Shown: piece by piece, positions 19,901 through 25,892 of the stretch
Layout of the letters: each line of letters opens with the position of its first letter
Numbering within the stretch: the stretch's first letter is position 1
The notes under the pieces: model-generated
Database searches by the model: none
What the model was told of the DNA's origin: nothing
What the model saw: only the letters and a program-made list of their open reading frames with translations
From: Symbiodinium natans
Lineage: Eukaryota; Sar; Dinophyceae; Suessiales; Symbiodiniaceae
Direction of reading: 5' to 3'
Length of the DNA stretch: 27,500 nucleotides
Assembly (NCBI GenBank): GCA_905221605.1
Contig: CAJNDS010000238.1
Location: 70,001-97,500 of the forward strand
Program-made: the position numbers and the translations under genes

Positions 19901-21839
19901 CCGTGGCGTGAGTTTTCCTCGATCCCTGGCATATCTCTTCATGCTATAATCACATGCTGCCAACCCTAAACCCTACAGGAAACCCGCGTGTGTAGATTTC
20001 AGGAACGTTGCCAAACTGGCGACGGCGGTCATCACGCTCCGAGAGGCCAGGCAAGGGCTGAAGCGCCTGGAAAAGCACGATTCAACCTGGCTGGAGAGAC
20101 TTTAAGGGTTTAGGGCTTAGGCTCAGGGTCTTTAGCTACTGACACTCTTCGTATGCATGCGATATTAGTTGCTACTACTGCTACTTCGATGACCAACAAT
20201 AGCTACAATTGTCACGATTGTCATGCGAATATTAGGGTTGCCTCTGTTCCTTCAGAGAATATTATGGCTACTGCCAATACTATCTACCACCTCTCAGTAT
20301 CACAAGAGTACTGGAAACGTGCACTGTGCAGGCGCTTTTAACCCGGTTAGTCTCCTACTATCCATACTGCTACTCTTGTTACCCTAGACCCTAAACCCTA
20401 AACCTCACTTTTCCTGTGCTAGGCGCTGGCCGCCAGTTTGGGTGCCAGGTGGCGACGTCCGTGCCTCAATTGGTGGAACGACTTGTGGCACTGCAGTGGA
20501 GCACCACTTCCTGGCCATGGTAGTATCCGACTGAAACCCGTAGTTCATCCTTTCCCCCTAAATCTTCAAATGCCCGTTGAGGAGGCTTCACGTCTAACCC
20601 CTGAGCTCTAAGACCCAAGTGCCCTAAACCAGAAAGCCTAAGGCCCCAATCTAAGGTTGGAACCATGGGCCCTCAGTGGGGTCCCTTACCCTTGTTTATA
20701 GGGATGGGCCCTTGTTATGTATAATAGACTACAAAAGGGTTATACAACAAGGGATGCCTCAACCCTAAACCCTAAGGCACAAACCCTAAACCCTAAACCC
20801 TAAACCCTAAACCCTAAACCCTAAACCCTAAACCCTAAACCCTAAACCCTAAACCCTAAACCCTAAACCCTAAACCCTGACCTGCAACCCAGCCGAGGCT
20901 TTCTGCGTGGCAGCCCTGGTCGCGCCGTCTCCGCGGCCGCCGCGTTGGCGGGCGGAGCGGTGGCCGCCCAGGCACAGAAGCATAGGTTTACGGTTTAGGG
21001 TTTAGGGTTCAGGGTTTAGGGTTTAGGGTTTAGGGTTTGGGGCCTCTTGAGGGTATTAGGGTTCGGCACCACATGCATCGCTCTCTGCCAGGCTCTGGGC
21101 TCCCTCTCCAAGGTGCTGTCCCTGCTGCCCGGCCTCAGAGGGCCCCTTATGGGGGTTTAGGGTTTAGGGTTTAGGGTTTAGGGTTTAGGGTTTAGGGTTT
21201 AGGGTTTAGGGCTCCGTCTTACTCTACAGGAACCCAACAAAAGGACCCTCCCCCCTTATTGAGGCAACTCCCCCCACCCCGCCCTTCATAGGAACTTGCA
21301 GGTTCATGGGTAGTTACAAGTAGGGTAAGCAGAATCATAAATATACTTGCCATACTTGTCACCCTACATAGAGCCCCACTTCGAGAACTTTTGCCTTACT
21401 TTTCAGTAGAAACAGTACTCTAAGTGAGGTGATAAGTATAATTGCCCCTTTATGCCCCTATAATAATATTACGAACGAAGCGTGCTTTTATTACCTTCGT
21501 TCGTACTATTATTAAGGGGGTACACGGGCCAGTTCATAGACTCATTCTTGGGGACGTACCAAAAGCTCTAAATTTAGTATATTTTATGGGGGTTTTGTAA
21601 GTGAACGAAGTGAGTGCACGAAAACCCCTATAAAAGCGCGCCCCAAGTATCCCTAAACCCTAGACCCTAAACCGTGAACCCTACTTATGACTGTCCATAT
21701 GAGACTCCGAAAAACAACTTTCCTGACTCTCAGGCTGGGTTGCACACTGGGCGTGCTCTTCAGCCTCTGCCTCCCGGCAGCGCTCTACGCCTCGCTGCCG
21801 GGGAGCCCAGCGGGTCTTTGCGGTCGGCCGGGTCGATGG
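10285..21839 (+). CDS. Amino-acid transporter, AAAP/Aa_trans family, many small exons
   Basis: Predicted polytopic membrane carrier of the amino acid/auxin permease superfamily (Pfam Aa_trans; SLC36/38 and plant AVT relatives), moving neutral or other amino acids across a plasma or vacuolar membrane. Ordered exon fragments reproduce the family: SAMGCGVLALPRSFAICG (TM1), GALLALGGL/SLRWLVACGRF (TM2), PLFRDLLEIFGG then ILLLCGGIVTVFVTAASLL (TM3), RVLLLISLAVFPLACQKSAE (TM4), VFVVLLC (TM5), then YALVGVGGLYLHGSGVSSNV (TM7-TM8), WMAFARLTLGLMPLNL (TM9), AVSAAAALAGGAVAAQ/SLSKVLSLL and LGVLFSLCLPAALY (TM10). TM6 and TM11 were not placed. Splice phases agree at most junctions using GT, GC or GA donors. 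The family call is fairly firm. The substrate is unknown, exon edges are provisional, and the gene may extend past 21839. Confidence 0.72.
10791..10821 (+). CDS. AAAP transporter exon, pre-TM1 (candidate)
   Basis: GTFISSAADL, ending at a GC donor in phase 1. Joined to the next exon it gives ...ADLPSAMGCGVLALP, the spacing expected before the AAAP TM1 motif. It lies between CCCTAAA (10645-10760) and TTTAGGG (10887-10925). Confidence 0.45.
11465..11565. mobile_element. MITE-like palindromic element (transporter intron)
   Basis: GGGATGTTCCCC...TTATACGAACAG on the left and CTGTTAGTATAAG...GGGAACATCCC on the right, about 101 bp. It directly abuts a CCCTAAA array. Confidence 0.8.
11573..11657. repeat. 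CCCTAAA array at 3' end of transporter intron
   Basis: Twelve units with two CCCTGAA variants, 21 bp before the TM1 exon acceptor. Confidence 0.95.
11679..11755 (+). CDS. AAAP transporter exon, TM1
   Basis: Encodes SAMGCGVLALPRSFAICGVT, the hallmark GxGVLALPxAF motif of TM1. The acceptor is TTGCAG at 11678. The GT donor at 11756 is the first two bases of a TTTAGGG array that runs to 11819. Confidence 0.8.
11752..11819. repeat. TTTAGGG array at 5' end of transporter intron
   Basis: Almost ten perfect TTTAGGG units. The inferred GT donor lies in the first unit. Confidence 0.95.
12205..12230 (+). CDS. AAAP transporter 26-nt micro-exon, TM2 start
   Basis: Encodes GALLALGG plus two bases. The acceptor is TTTGCAG and the donor is GA at 12231. 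Its inclusion gives 34 residues between GVLALP and SLR, the usual family spacing, and the phases match on both sides. It is not flanked by telomere repeat. Confidence 0.45.
12862..12931 (+). CDS. AAAP transporter exon, TM2 end and loop
   Basis: (L)WVEMSLRWLVACGRFSGKRG resembles the family pattern SLRxLVxCxRxxG. Third positions are strongly G/C in this frame. The island is bounded by CCCTAAA/CCCTGAA (12830-12857) and TTTAGGG variants (12940-13001). The donor may be GA at 12929 or GC at 12932. Confidence 0.55.
13065..13128 (+). CDS. AAAP transporter exon, pre-TM3
   Basis: HADMAPLFRDLLEIFGGTETL fits the conserved (S/T)YxELxxxxFG segment before TM3. The acceptor is TTCCCAG at 13064. The GC donor at 13129 is in phase with the next exon. 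Confidence 0.55.
13723..13807 (+). CDS. AAAP transporter exon, TM3
   Basis: THRAQ then ILLLCGGIVTVFVTAASLLG, a clear membrane span. The acceptor is CAAG at 13722, just 3' of a TTTAGGG array (13668-13711). The donor is GT at 13808. Confidence 0.65.
14447..14499 (+). CDS. AAAP transporter exon, loop before TM4 (candidate)
   Basis: In phase with both neighbours it reads GAPLRRLCRAHPAPCFA. The acceptor is CGTAG at 14446 and the GC donor is at 14500. It is bounded by CCCTAAA (14327-14379) and TTTAGGG variants (14516-14607). All frames are open here because the segment is very GC-rich. Confidence 0.4.
14516..14607. repeat. TTTAGGG variants (TTTAGGA, TTTAGAG)
   Basis: Degenerate units at the 5' end of the intron 14500-15680. 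Pure CCCTAAA units (14992-15039, 15363-15431) occupy the later part of the same intron. Confidence 0.9.
15525..15640 (+). repeat. 9-bp telomere-variant array (TACCCTAAA)n
   Basis: About ten copies of a 9-bp unit made of CCCTAAA plus TA, with C and G variants, just after a pure CCCTAAA array (15363-15431). Confidence 0.88.
15681..15787 (+). CDS. AAAP transporter exon, TM4 and start of TM5
   Basis: MPKERVLLLISLAVFPLACQ then KSAELSFAVTLSLGM matches the family VLPLxLxxxxxxLxxTSxLSL segment. The acceptor is CTGAG. The GT donor at 15788 is the first base pair of GTTTAGGGTTTAGG. CCCTAAA and its 9-bp variant precede it. Confidence 0.72.
15805..15888. mobile_element. MITE-like palindromic element, perfect 24-bp arms
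   Basis: The arms 15805-15828 and 15865-15888 are exact reverse complements (start TTCCCCTTATACTAACAG). The 36-bp loop is itself largely self-complementary. It sits 17 bp inside the intron that begins with TTTAGGG at 15788. Confidence 0.88.
16309..16330 (+). CDS. AAAP transporter small exon, TM5 (candidate)
   Basis: VFVVLLC follows LSLGM in phase 0 and completes a plausible TM5. The acceptor is CTTCTCAG at 16308. The donor is GT at 16331 or 16328. Confidence 0.42.
16884..16912. repeat. (CAT)n microsatellite
   Basis: About nine CAT units in a transporter intron. The 17100-18235 interval otherwise shows no recognised exon. Confidence 0.9.
17007..17093 (+). CDS. Exon-like island, possible AAAP loop exon
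   Basis: Twenty-nine codons with G/C-rich third positions (LGLRHQILCMCLSTCETKLL...ELQELK) between a GTAG acceptor and a GT donor, followed at once by TTTAGGG. It lies within the transporter span, but I see no clear family match. Confidence 0.3.
17842..17881. repeat. Hairpin CTAAGGGAT...ATCCCTTAG
   Basis: About 17-bp imperfect arms around TTTGAG. A possible small non-autonomous element. Confidence 0.55.
18279..18420 (+). CDS. Exon-like segment, possible AAAP TM5-TM6 loop
   Basis: The frame after CCCAG reads LDTELSGDAKPKAGRFHIQK then PMWPES and an acidic, Pro-rich stretch (EEEAPEEPPEAP), with G/C third positions. AAAP proteins often carry a charged loop here. The end is not defined. Confidence 0.4.
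18683..18727 (+). CDS. AAAP transporter exon, TM7 start
   Basis: EAGAVIRLVVLGLSM. A GC donor at 18728 and a G-starting acceptor at 19369 rejoin ATG and give VIRLVVLGLSMPCYALVGVG, the spacing seen in SLC38/AVT members before the GxxGY(L) motif. Confidence 0.58.
18759..18886. repeat. G-rich (GnA) purine tract
   Basis: About 128 bp of G runs (3-12) split by single A, in the intron just after the TM7 exon. Its Gly-rich and Pro-rich translations are artefacts. Strong G-quadruplex or triplex potential. Confidence 0.95.
19369..19441 (+). CDS. AAAP transporter exon, TM7-TM8 motif
   Basis: PCYALVGVGGLYLHGSGVSS then NVLE matches the family YxLVGxxGYLxFGxxVxSNVL. The GT donor is after GAG. CCCTAAA lies 5' (19314-19332). 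Confidence 0.74.
19744..19809 (+). CDS. AAAP transporter exon, TM9
   Basis: DFVLDPWMAFARLTLGLMPL then NL joins NVLE in phase and matches (D)PLxxxARLxLxxxxxxPL. The acceptor is ACACAG. The GA donor is at 19810, followed by TTTAGGG-like repeat. Confidence 0.7.
20003..20105 (+). CDS. Exon-like island, unassigned, ends in stop
   Basis: After TTTCAG the frame reads NVAKLATAVITLREARQGLK then RLEKHDSTWLERL and TAA, helix-forming and with G/C third positions. It sits between CCCTAAA and TTTAGGG inside an inferred transporter intron. It does not fit the family there, so it may be an alternative or foreign exon, or chance. Confidence 0.3.
20709..20753. repeat. Hairpin CCCTTGTT...AACAAGGG
   Basis: Arms CCCTTGTTATGTATAA and TTATACAACAAGGG, one bulge, a 15-bp loop. 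MITE-like, immediately 5' of the longest CCCTAAA array. Confidence 0.55.
20758..20880. repeat. Longest CCCTAAA array
   Basis: About 15 consecutive perfect units (20777-20878) after a short degenerate lead, ending at the TM9/TM10 exon. Confidence 0.96.
20885..20971 (+). CDS. AAAP transporter exon, TM9 end and TM10 start
   Basis: QPSRGFLRGSPGRAVSAAAA then LAGGAVAAQ continues PLNL in the family pattern PLxxxPxR. It is bounded by a 120-bp CCCTAAA array and by TTTAGGG. The 5' edge is odd: the best join lacks AG and falls in a CTG direct repeat. The only nearby AG (20892) would need another phase. The GC donor is at 20972. Confidence 0.6.
21092..21141 (+). CDS. AAAP transporter exon, TM10 middle
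   Basis: ALGSLSKVLSLLPGLRG matches the family VPxLxxVLSLxGxxxG. The acceptor is CTGCCAG. The GC donor at 21142 is in phase with the next exon. Confidence 0.66.
21455..21520. mobile_element. Second palindromic element family (transporter intron 21142-21733)
   Basis: Arms of about 26 bp (21455-21480 and 21495-21520) contain TTACGAACGAAG and CTTCGTTCGTA, with a 14-bp loop. CGAACGAAG also recurs loosely at 21603 and in the small hairpin at 2146. Confidence 0.65.
21734..21839 (+). CDS. AAAP transporter exon, TM10 end
   Basis: LGCTLGVLFSLCLPAALYAS then LPGSPAGLCGRPGRW matches GxxxxxLxFxLPAxxYL. The acceptor is CTCTCAG and the donor is GT at 21840. CCCTAAA lies 5' (21650-21682) and TTTAGGG 3' (21846-21968). 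Confidence 0.72.
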
Positions 21840-21845
21840 GTGGGT

Positions 21846-22233
21846 GTAGGGTTCAGGGTTCAGGGGTTTAGGGTTTAGTTTAGGGTTTAGGGTTTGGGCT
21901 TTGGGGTTTAGGGTTTAGGGGTTAGGGGTTAGGGGTTTAGGGTTTAGGGTTTAGGGTTTAGGGTTTAGGTTGTAAGTGGTGTCGGGGGCTCTTTCTTGCT
22001 GCAGGCTTGGGCAGTTTAGGGCCTGGTTCATTTTGAAAAAGCGGGGTGTCACAAGGCAGTGTTGCAAAGACTTGGGGTGCTGCGCTTCTTGCAATACGCG
22101 AATGGTTTGAGGCTGTCTCTGCCAGAAGGCAACGACAGAGACTTGACCCTAAACCCTAAACCCTAAACCCTAAACCCTAAACCCTAAACCCTAAACCCTA
22201 AACCCTAAACCCTAAACCCTAAACCCTAAACCC
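21846..22233. repeat. TTTAGGG tract, spacer, CCCTAAA array
   Basis: TTTAGGG and variants 21846-21968, a 175-bp spacer without recognised exon, then pure CCCTAAA 22145-22233 touching the minus-strand exon. Confidence 0.9.
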
Positions 22234-22237
22234 ATGC

Positions 22238-22505
22238 CTTGGGCGAGAAGCCAGGATTTGCACACGCATCCTTCTGAAAGCGAATCGTCCGGGCAAACCT
22301 GCTTCTTCATCTTGTATGCTCCAGTAGTTACCAGCATTGCTGTCATAGCTACTGACACTACAATTAGAATTGCTTTGAGAATTCCAGAATCCGTTTGTTC
22401 AATCTTCTTCGTCTTCTTACTCTTAAAGCGCGCCTTGGCTTCAGCTGCCCCCAAGGCTCCGCGACGTGGCTGCTTCGAGGCAGCACAAGAAGAGGTGGGT
22501 GGTGA
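22238..22505 (-). CDS. Exon of an unrecognised single-pass membrane protein
   Basis: Read on the minus strand, about 89 residues. A Pro/Ser/Ala start leads to a basic patch (KARFKSKKTKKIEQ), a hydrophobic span (AILIVVSVAMTAMLVTTGAY) and a Cys-containing tail (CPDDSLSEGCVCKSW). The basic side followed by one span suggests a type II or tail-proximal single-pass protein. Lysine is mostly AAG, as in dinoflagellate coding DNA. The acceptor is GAG at the end of a 30-nt C tract (minus strand). The donor is CAAG|GC, after which TTTAGGG repeats start. The plus strand is also open but has poorer codon bias and no basic/hydrophobic order. No family recognised. Confidence 0.5.
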
Positions 22506-22510
22506 CTCGG

Positions 22511-22538
22511 GGGGGGGGGGGGGGGGGGGGGGGGGGGC
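22511..22538. repeat. Poly-G tract
   Basis: About 28 G on the plus strand. On the minus strand this is a C tract ending at the inferred acceptor of the 22238-22505 exon. Confidence 0.9.
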
Positions 22539-22933
22539 GGAGTTGAAAAATGCACAGCCAGGAGTTTAGGGTTCAGGGTTCAGGCTGGGGGGAGGAGGCA
22601 CATATTCTAGGTCCAGCGCATGTGGAGGAGTCGTTCTTTCATTTCGAACACTCGAAAAGGCTACCGGAGAGTGTCAGGCCCCTCAAACCCGCCGACCTCC
22701 CTTGGGTCCAAAGCCCTGAGGCCCTTCTAAGGGCAGTTACAGGGCCCCTTGGTGTGGTCCCTTACCTTCTCTAAAGGGTTCTGAAGTATGGGCCCTTGGG
22801 CTGCCATGGGGTATATCAGGGGTAAATGAGGACCCCAAGGGCACATGCCTCAGGGAACATGTAACCATCCCAAAAAGAGCCCTGAACCCCCTAAACCCTA
22901 AACCACTTTTCCAAGCCCCCAGAAAGCAGGGAC

Positions 22934-22979
22934 CTCGAGGCACCACTGCTGCCTCAGCCAGAGCCGGTCTTGGGGGCTT
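22934..22979 (-). CDS. Candidate upstream exon of the minus-strand membrane protein
   Basis: On the minus strand after CCAAG: KPPRPALAEAAVVPR, ending at GT, or earlier at a GC donor after ALAE that is in phase with the next exon. Composition matches the Pro/Ala/Lys N-terminal region of the downstream exon. It is followed on the minus strand by TTTAGGG. Confidence 0.33.
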
Positions 22980-22989
22980 CTTGGCAGGG

Positions 22990-23570
22990 CAAGGGTTTAG
23001 GGTTTAGGGTTTAGGGTTTGGGGTTTGGGGTTTGGGGTTTAGGGTTTCGGGTTTAGGCAAGCAATAGAATTTGGAGCTCAGGGTTCTGGATGGTCCGTGA
23101 AAGGCAGAGGAAGGAATCAAGTCGTGGTTCGGGGGAGCGTGTTGTTTGTGTTTGGCCGCGCACGCCACTTCTCCAGCTTCCAGCATGGAAAAGCATGCCC
23201 GACCCCTTTTACGGGAGTGGGGGGAGGGGGATGGGATGAGCGCCAAGCGATCCCCATGGGCAACAAGGATATAGGGAAAGGCCTGTCGCAGAAGCCATGA
23301 GGCTGGATGCCGTTCCAAGCTTATAAACCCTGAACCCTAAACCCTTTCTGCACCCCGGTCCGGCACACCTCAGCTAGAAGCACACATCAAGTCTGGGACT
23401 TCGAGCAGGGTCGTCGAGCCATTACCAACATCAATGTAGAAGCATGGCACCTTCCGCTAAGTCCTCGGAACGAGGCCTGCTGAAAGAAATCCAACTGCAA
23501 GCGACTTAAGTTGGCTTTGGGGCTTCAGAGCCCTGAGGGGCCCACAACTGGAGATTCCCGACATGGACTT
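22990..23570. other. TTTAGGG/TTTGGGG array and spacer
   Basis: 22993-23056 mixes TTTAGGG and TTTGGGG units. 23060-23560 has no recognised exon. Confidence 0.6.
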
Positions 23571-23584
23571 CAGTTTGGCTCAAG
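23571..23584 (+). other. Possible spliced-leader relic
   Basis: CAGTTTGGCTCAAG matches the last 14 nt of the dinoflagellate spliced leader (CATTTTGGCTCAAG) at 13 positions. The preceding 8 nt do not match. It lies 64 nt upstream of the signal-peptide ATG. In dinoflagellates such relics mark genes re-inserted from spliced-leader mRNA. A chance match cannot be excluded. Confidence 0.35.
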
Positions 23585-23647
23585 CCAGCGTCTCCTATCC
23601 TGACATCAGAGCTTCGTTGTTTGACCAGTCGCCTCAGTCCTGAGACC

Positions 23648-25015
23648 ATGGTGGCTTTGGTAGCGCAACTTGGGTTCCTCGCCCTTCTCGTTCACGAAGC
23701 CCTCGCTGCGGCTCGCTTGCATATATATATATATATATATATATATGCCTACTTACTCTATATATATATATATACATATACATATTATACATAAATATAC
23801 ACATATAAGGGAGCTGTTGAGAGTTGGGGCATGTCGGGAGTCTGTAGCTTCGTTTGTTTCTGGGAGGTCCGCGAGGTCCGCGAGGCGATGAACGGCACTC
23901 TCTCCGGATGCAGAGAAGTGCGAGACTACCGCAGGTACCGACCAGACTATGGGGATGACAACCGGAAGTGCCCAAGTGCTTCCGTTTGGTGCGAATACAC
24001 GGGATGGAAAGGGGGGCCGGAGCCTTACCGATCATGGTCCGAGTCTCGTTTCCAGCGCAGCACGGCAGACGACGGCGGCCGAGGCACTGGCACTACAGAA
24101 TCTGTTCAGGTTGCACGAAGCCGCTTGGATTTGCTGGTCACACTGTTAGGCCCTGCATCCGTGGCTCAGTCGGTACCAGTGGTACCATTTAGCTGCAGCA
24201 TCAGTAGCGCGGAGCCGAGGCCTACAACGGGCATACCAGATTGCTACTTGGCTGTTTCCGGACAGCATGTCACAAAGAGTCGGAAAGCAAGAGTTGTTTC
24301 TTCTTTACCGTGAATGGCTCTCGAGAACAGCGCAGGTTTCAGCGACTCCGCTCAAGTGGGACAAGATTGCGTCGCTGCCACAAACCATTGCATCTGCAAG
24401 AAGGCCGCTGTGGGATACACCTCTTGCGAAAAGGACGTACGGCACTTCACGGCCTACAAGCACCCCGGAAGCCGGTGGTACATATCTAACTGTATATATA
24501 CATGTCTACAGACATATATGTGTATACTTATGTATATGTATGTGTGTATATATATATAGATAGATAGATAGGTAGGCATATATATATATATACATATACG
24601 TACATACATGTATATATATATATATATGTATTACACACGCGCGCGTGCATGTGTGTTTATACATCTTGATACATACACAAAGCTGCAGCCTCGACTTAGG
24701 AAGTGCTGCGGGACAGGGTTCGAAGACTGCCGACCTTGCTTGGACGAGAACCGAGACTGCTCAAGGAAACATTATGATCCATGCCTCCTCAACAAGGCTC
24801 AGTTTAGGGTTTAGGGTTTTTCTGGGCCTTCTTTCTTTCTGCCTCAAACCTTGTCTCACAGGTGGAACAGTATGGCGACTGATGACTGCGCCGAGCCTTG
24901 CGACAGCTCGGCGATGAGCCGTGTAGAGGGATGTGACGTCCCTGAAGAAATGTACGGTTTCTGCCCTCCATGTTCCTATCGCGACGCCGCCGCGGGCTGC
25001 GTACCTTTACGGCGC
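23648..25015 (+). CDS. Secreted Cys-rich protein, multi-exon
   Basis: The ATG at 23648 opens [20 protein letters not shown], a typical signal peptide, ending near GC donors (23705-23719) just before a TA-repeat intron. Downstream plus-strand segments are Cys-rich with G/C third positions: 23888-24010 ([20 protein letters not shown]), about 24215-24300 ([16 protein letters not shown]), 24322-24474 ([21 protein letters not shown]), 24700-24801 ([20 protein letters not shown]) and 24862-25015 ([20 protein letters not shown]). The 24474|24700 and 24801|24862 joins keep phase with GT-AG. Joins before 24322 and the 3' end are unresolved. A spliced-leader-like 14-mer lies 64 nt upstream of the ATG. 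No known domain recognised; an extracellular, disulfide-bonded protein is inferred. Confidence 0.5.
23718..23805. repeat. (TA)n microsatellite in Cys-rich gene intron
   Basis: Two (AT)n runs starting right at the GC donor. A second TA/TG-rich run with (GATA) units fills the intron 24475-24699. Confidence 0.9.
24802..24861 (+). other. 60-nt intron starting with telomere repeat
   Basis: It begins GTTTAGGGTTTAGGG, continues through a pyrimidine-rich stretch (CTTCTTTCTTTCTGCC) and ends CTCACAG. Splicing CA|G keeps two Cys-rich exons in one frame, while reading through meets stops. It is the cleanest example here of a telomere repeat serving as a 5' splice site. Confidence 0.6.
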
Positions 25016-25206
25016 CAGAGACGAAAATGCAGCAGTTTGCCTTCGGCACTTAGCCCCCGATCACGACTGTTCCGTGTCGGCCCGACTGTGTCCTGCTCCT
25101 CGCCTCGCCACTCGCCATGCCGGGGCGCGAGAAAAGAGCTGAGAACTTCCCCTAAACTCTGGAGCTTCGGTGAAGTCGCGGGCTTGCAGGTCTGCTTCTG
25201 GTGCCA

Positions 25207-25836
25207 AAGAACACCATTATTATTATTATTATTATTATTATCATGGTTTTTATTAGTACTATTACTTTTACTGTTGAAACCGTTACCAACCTCAGGTGAT
25301 CGCCCTGCCGAAGACGCCGTCAGACTGGCTTTGCCAGTGGCTGCCTGTCCAAAGCAGTATACATGCAACATTCTCATTTGACATAATCGGAACTTGGCAA
25401 ATATACGCACATAAAGTACTGATAGATCCGGATGGTGGTCCAAACTCAACTCCTCAGACCCCCGAAACCTCTGCGTGTCTGATGATGTCTTCCAGACGCT
25501 TACAGGCATTGGGACTCCCGGCGCCCTGAACGAAAGTAGCGAAAGAGTAGTCCCAAGCTCCAAATCAGATCAAAGGCTCAATACCCCGCATCCTTTTTGG
25601 GTTTAGGGTTTAGGGTTTAGGGTTTAAAACCCTACATAAACCCTATACCCGTGAAACCCCACATCAACCCTAAAAGCCCTTGAGCCCTTTGAGCCCTTAG
25701 CTTGAGGCCCAAGCAGGGCATTTGCAAACTGAGGTGCAAGGCCCCCCTTCCACAGCAATTCAGAGGCCCTAAACCCGAAACCCGAAACCCTAAACCCTAA
25801 CCCCCCCCCCCCCGCCCCCCGGCCTTCTCATCTGAG
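25207..25836. other. Stretch with (ATT)n and opposing telomere repeats
   Basis: (ATT)n at 25215-25240; TTTAGGG meeting CCCTA at 25600-25650; degenerate CCCTAAA 25768-25800 followed by a C tract. Plus-strand frames run on to 25529 without a clear exon. Confidence 0.55.
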
Positions 25837-25892
25837 GCTCCTTTGCGCTGCCGTCTTTCTTGGCGGGCTGGCCCTGGGAGGTGTCCCACAAT
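25837..25892 (+). CDS. Exon-like island; possible TM segment
   Basis: After TCTGAG one frame reads LLCAAVFLGGLALGGVPQCV, which would suit the missing TM11 of the AAAP transporter. Another frame reads SFALPSFLAGWPWEVSHN. GC donor at 25893. It is bounded by CCCTAAA plus a C tract (left) and TTTAGGG (right). If TM11, the transporter would enclose the two other genes. Confidence 0.28.

Noticed and set aside
23634-24035. Open frames with Tyr-Ile repeats on both strands
   Set aside because: They are translations of (TA)n microsatellite.
24976-25563. 195-codon open frame on the minus strand
   Set aside because: It is the longest open frame, but it runs through an Asn homopolymer made by (ATT)n, lacks G/C third-position bias, and overlaps the plus-strand Cys-rich exon at 24862-25015.
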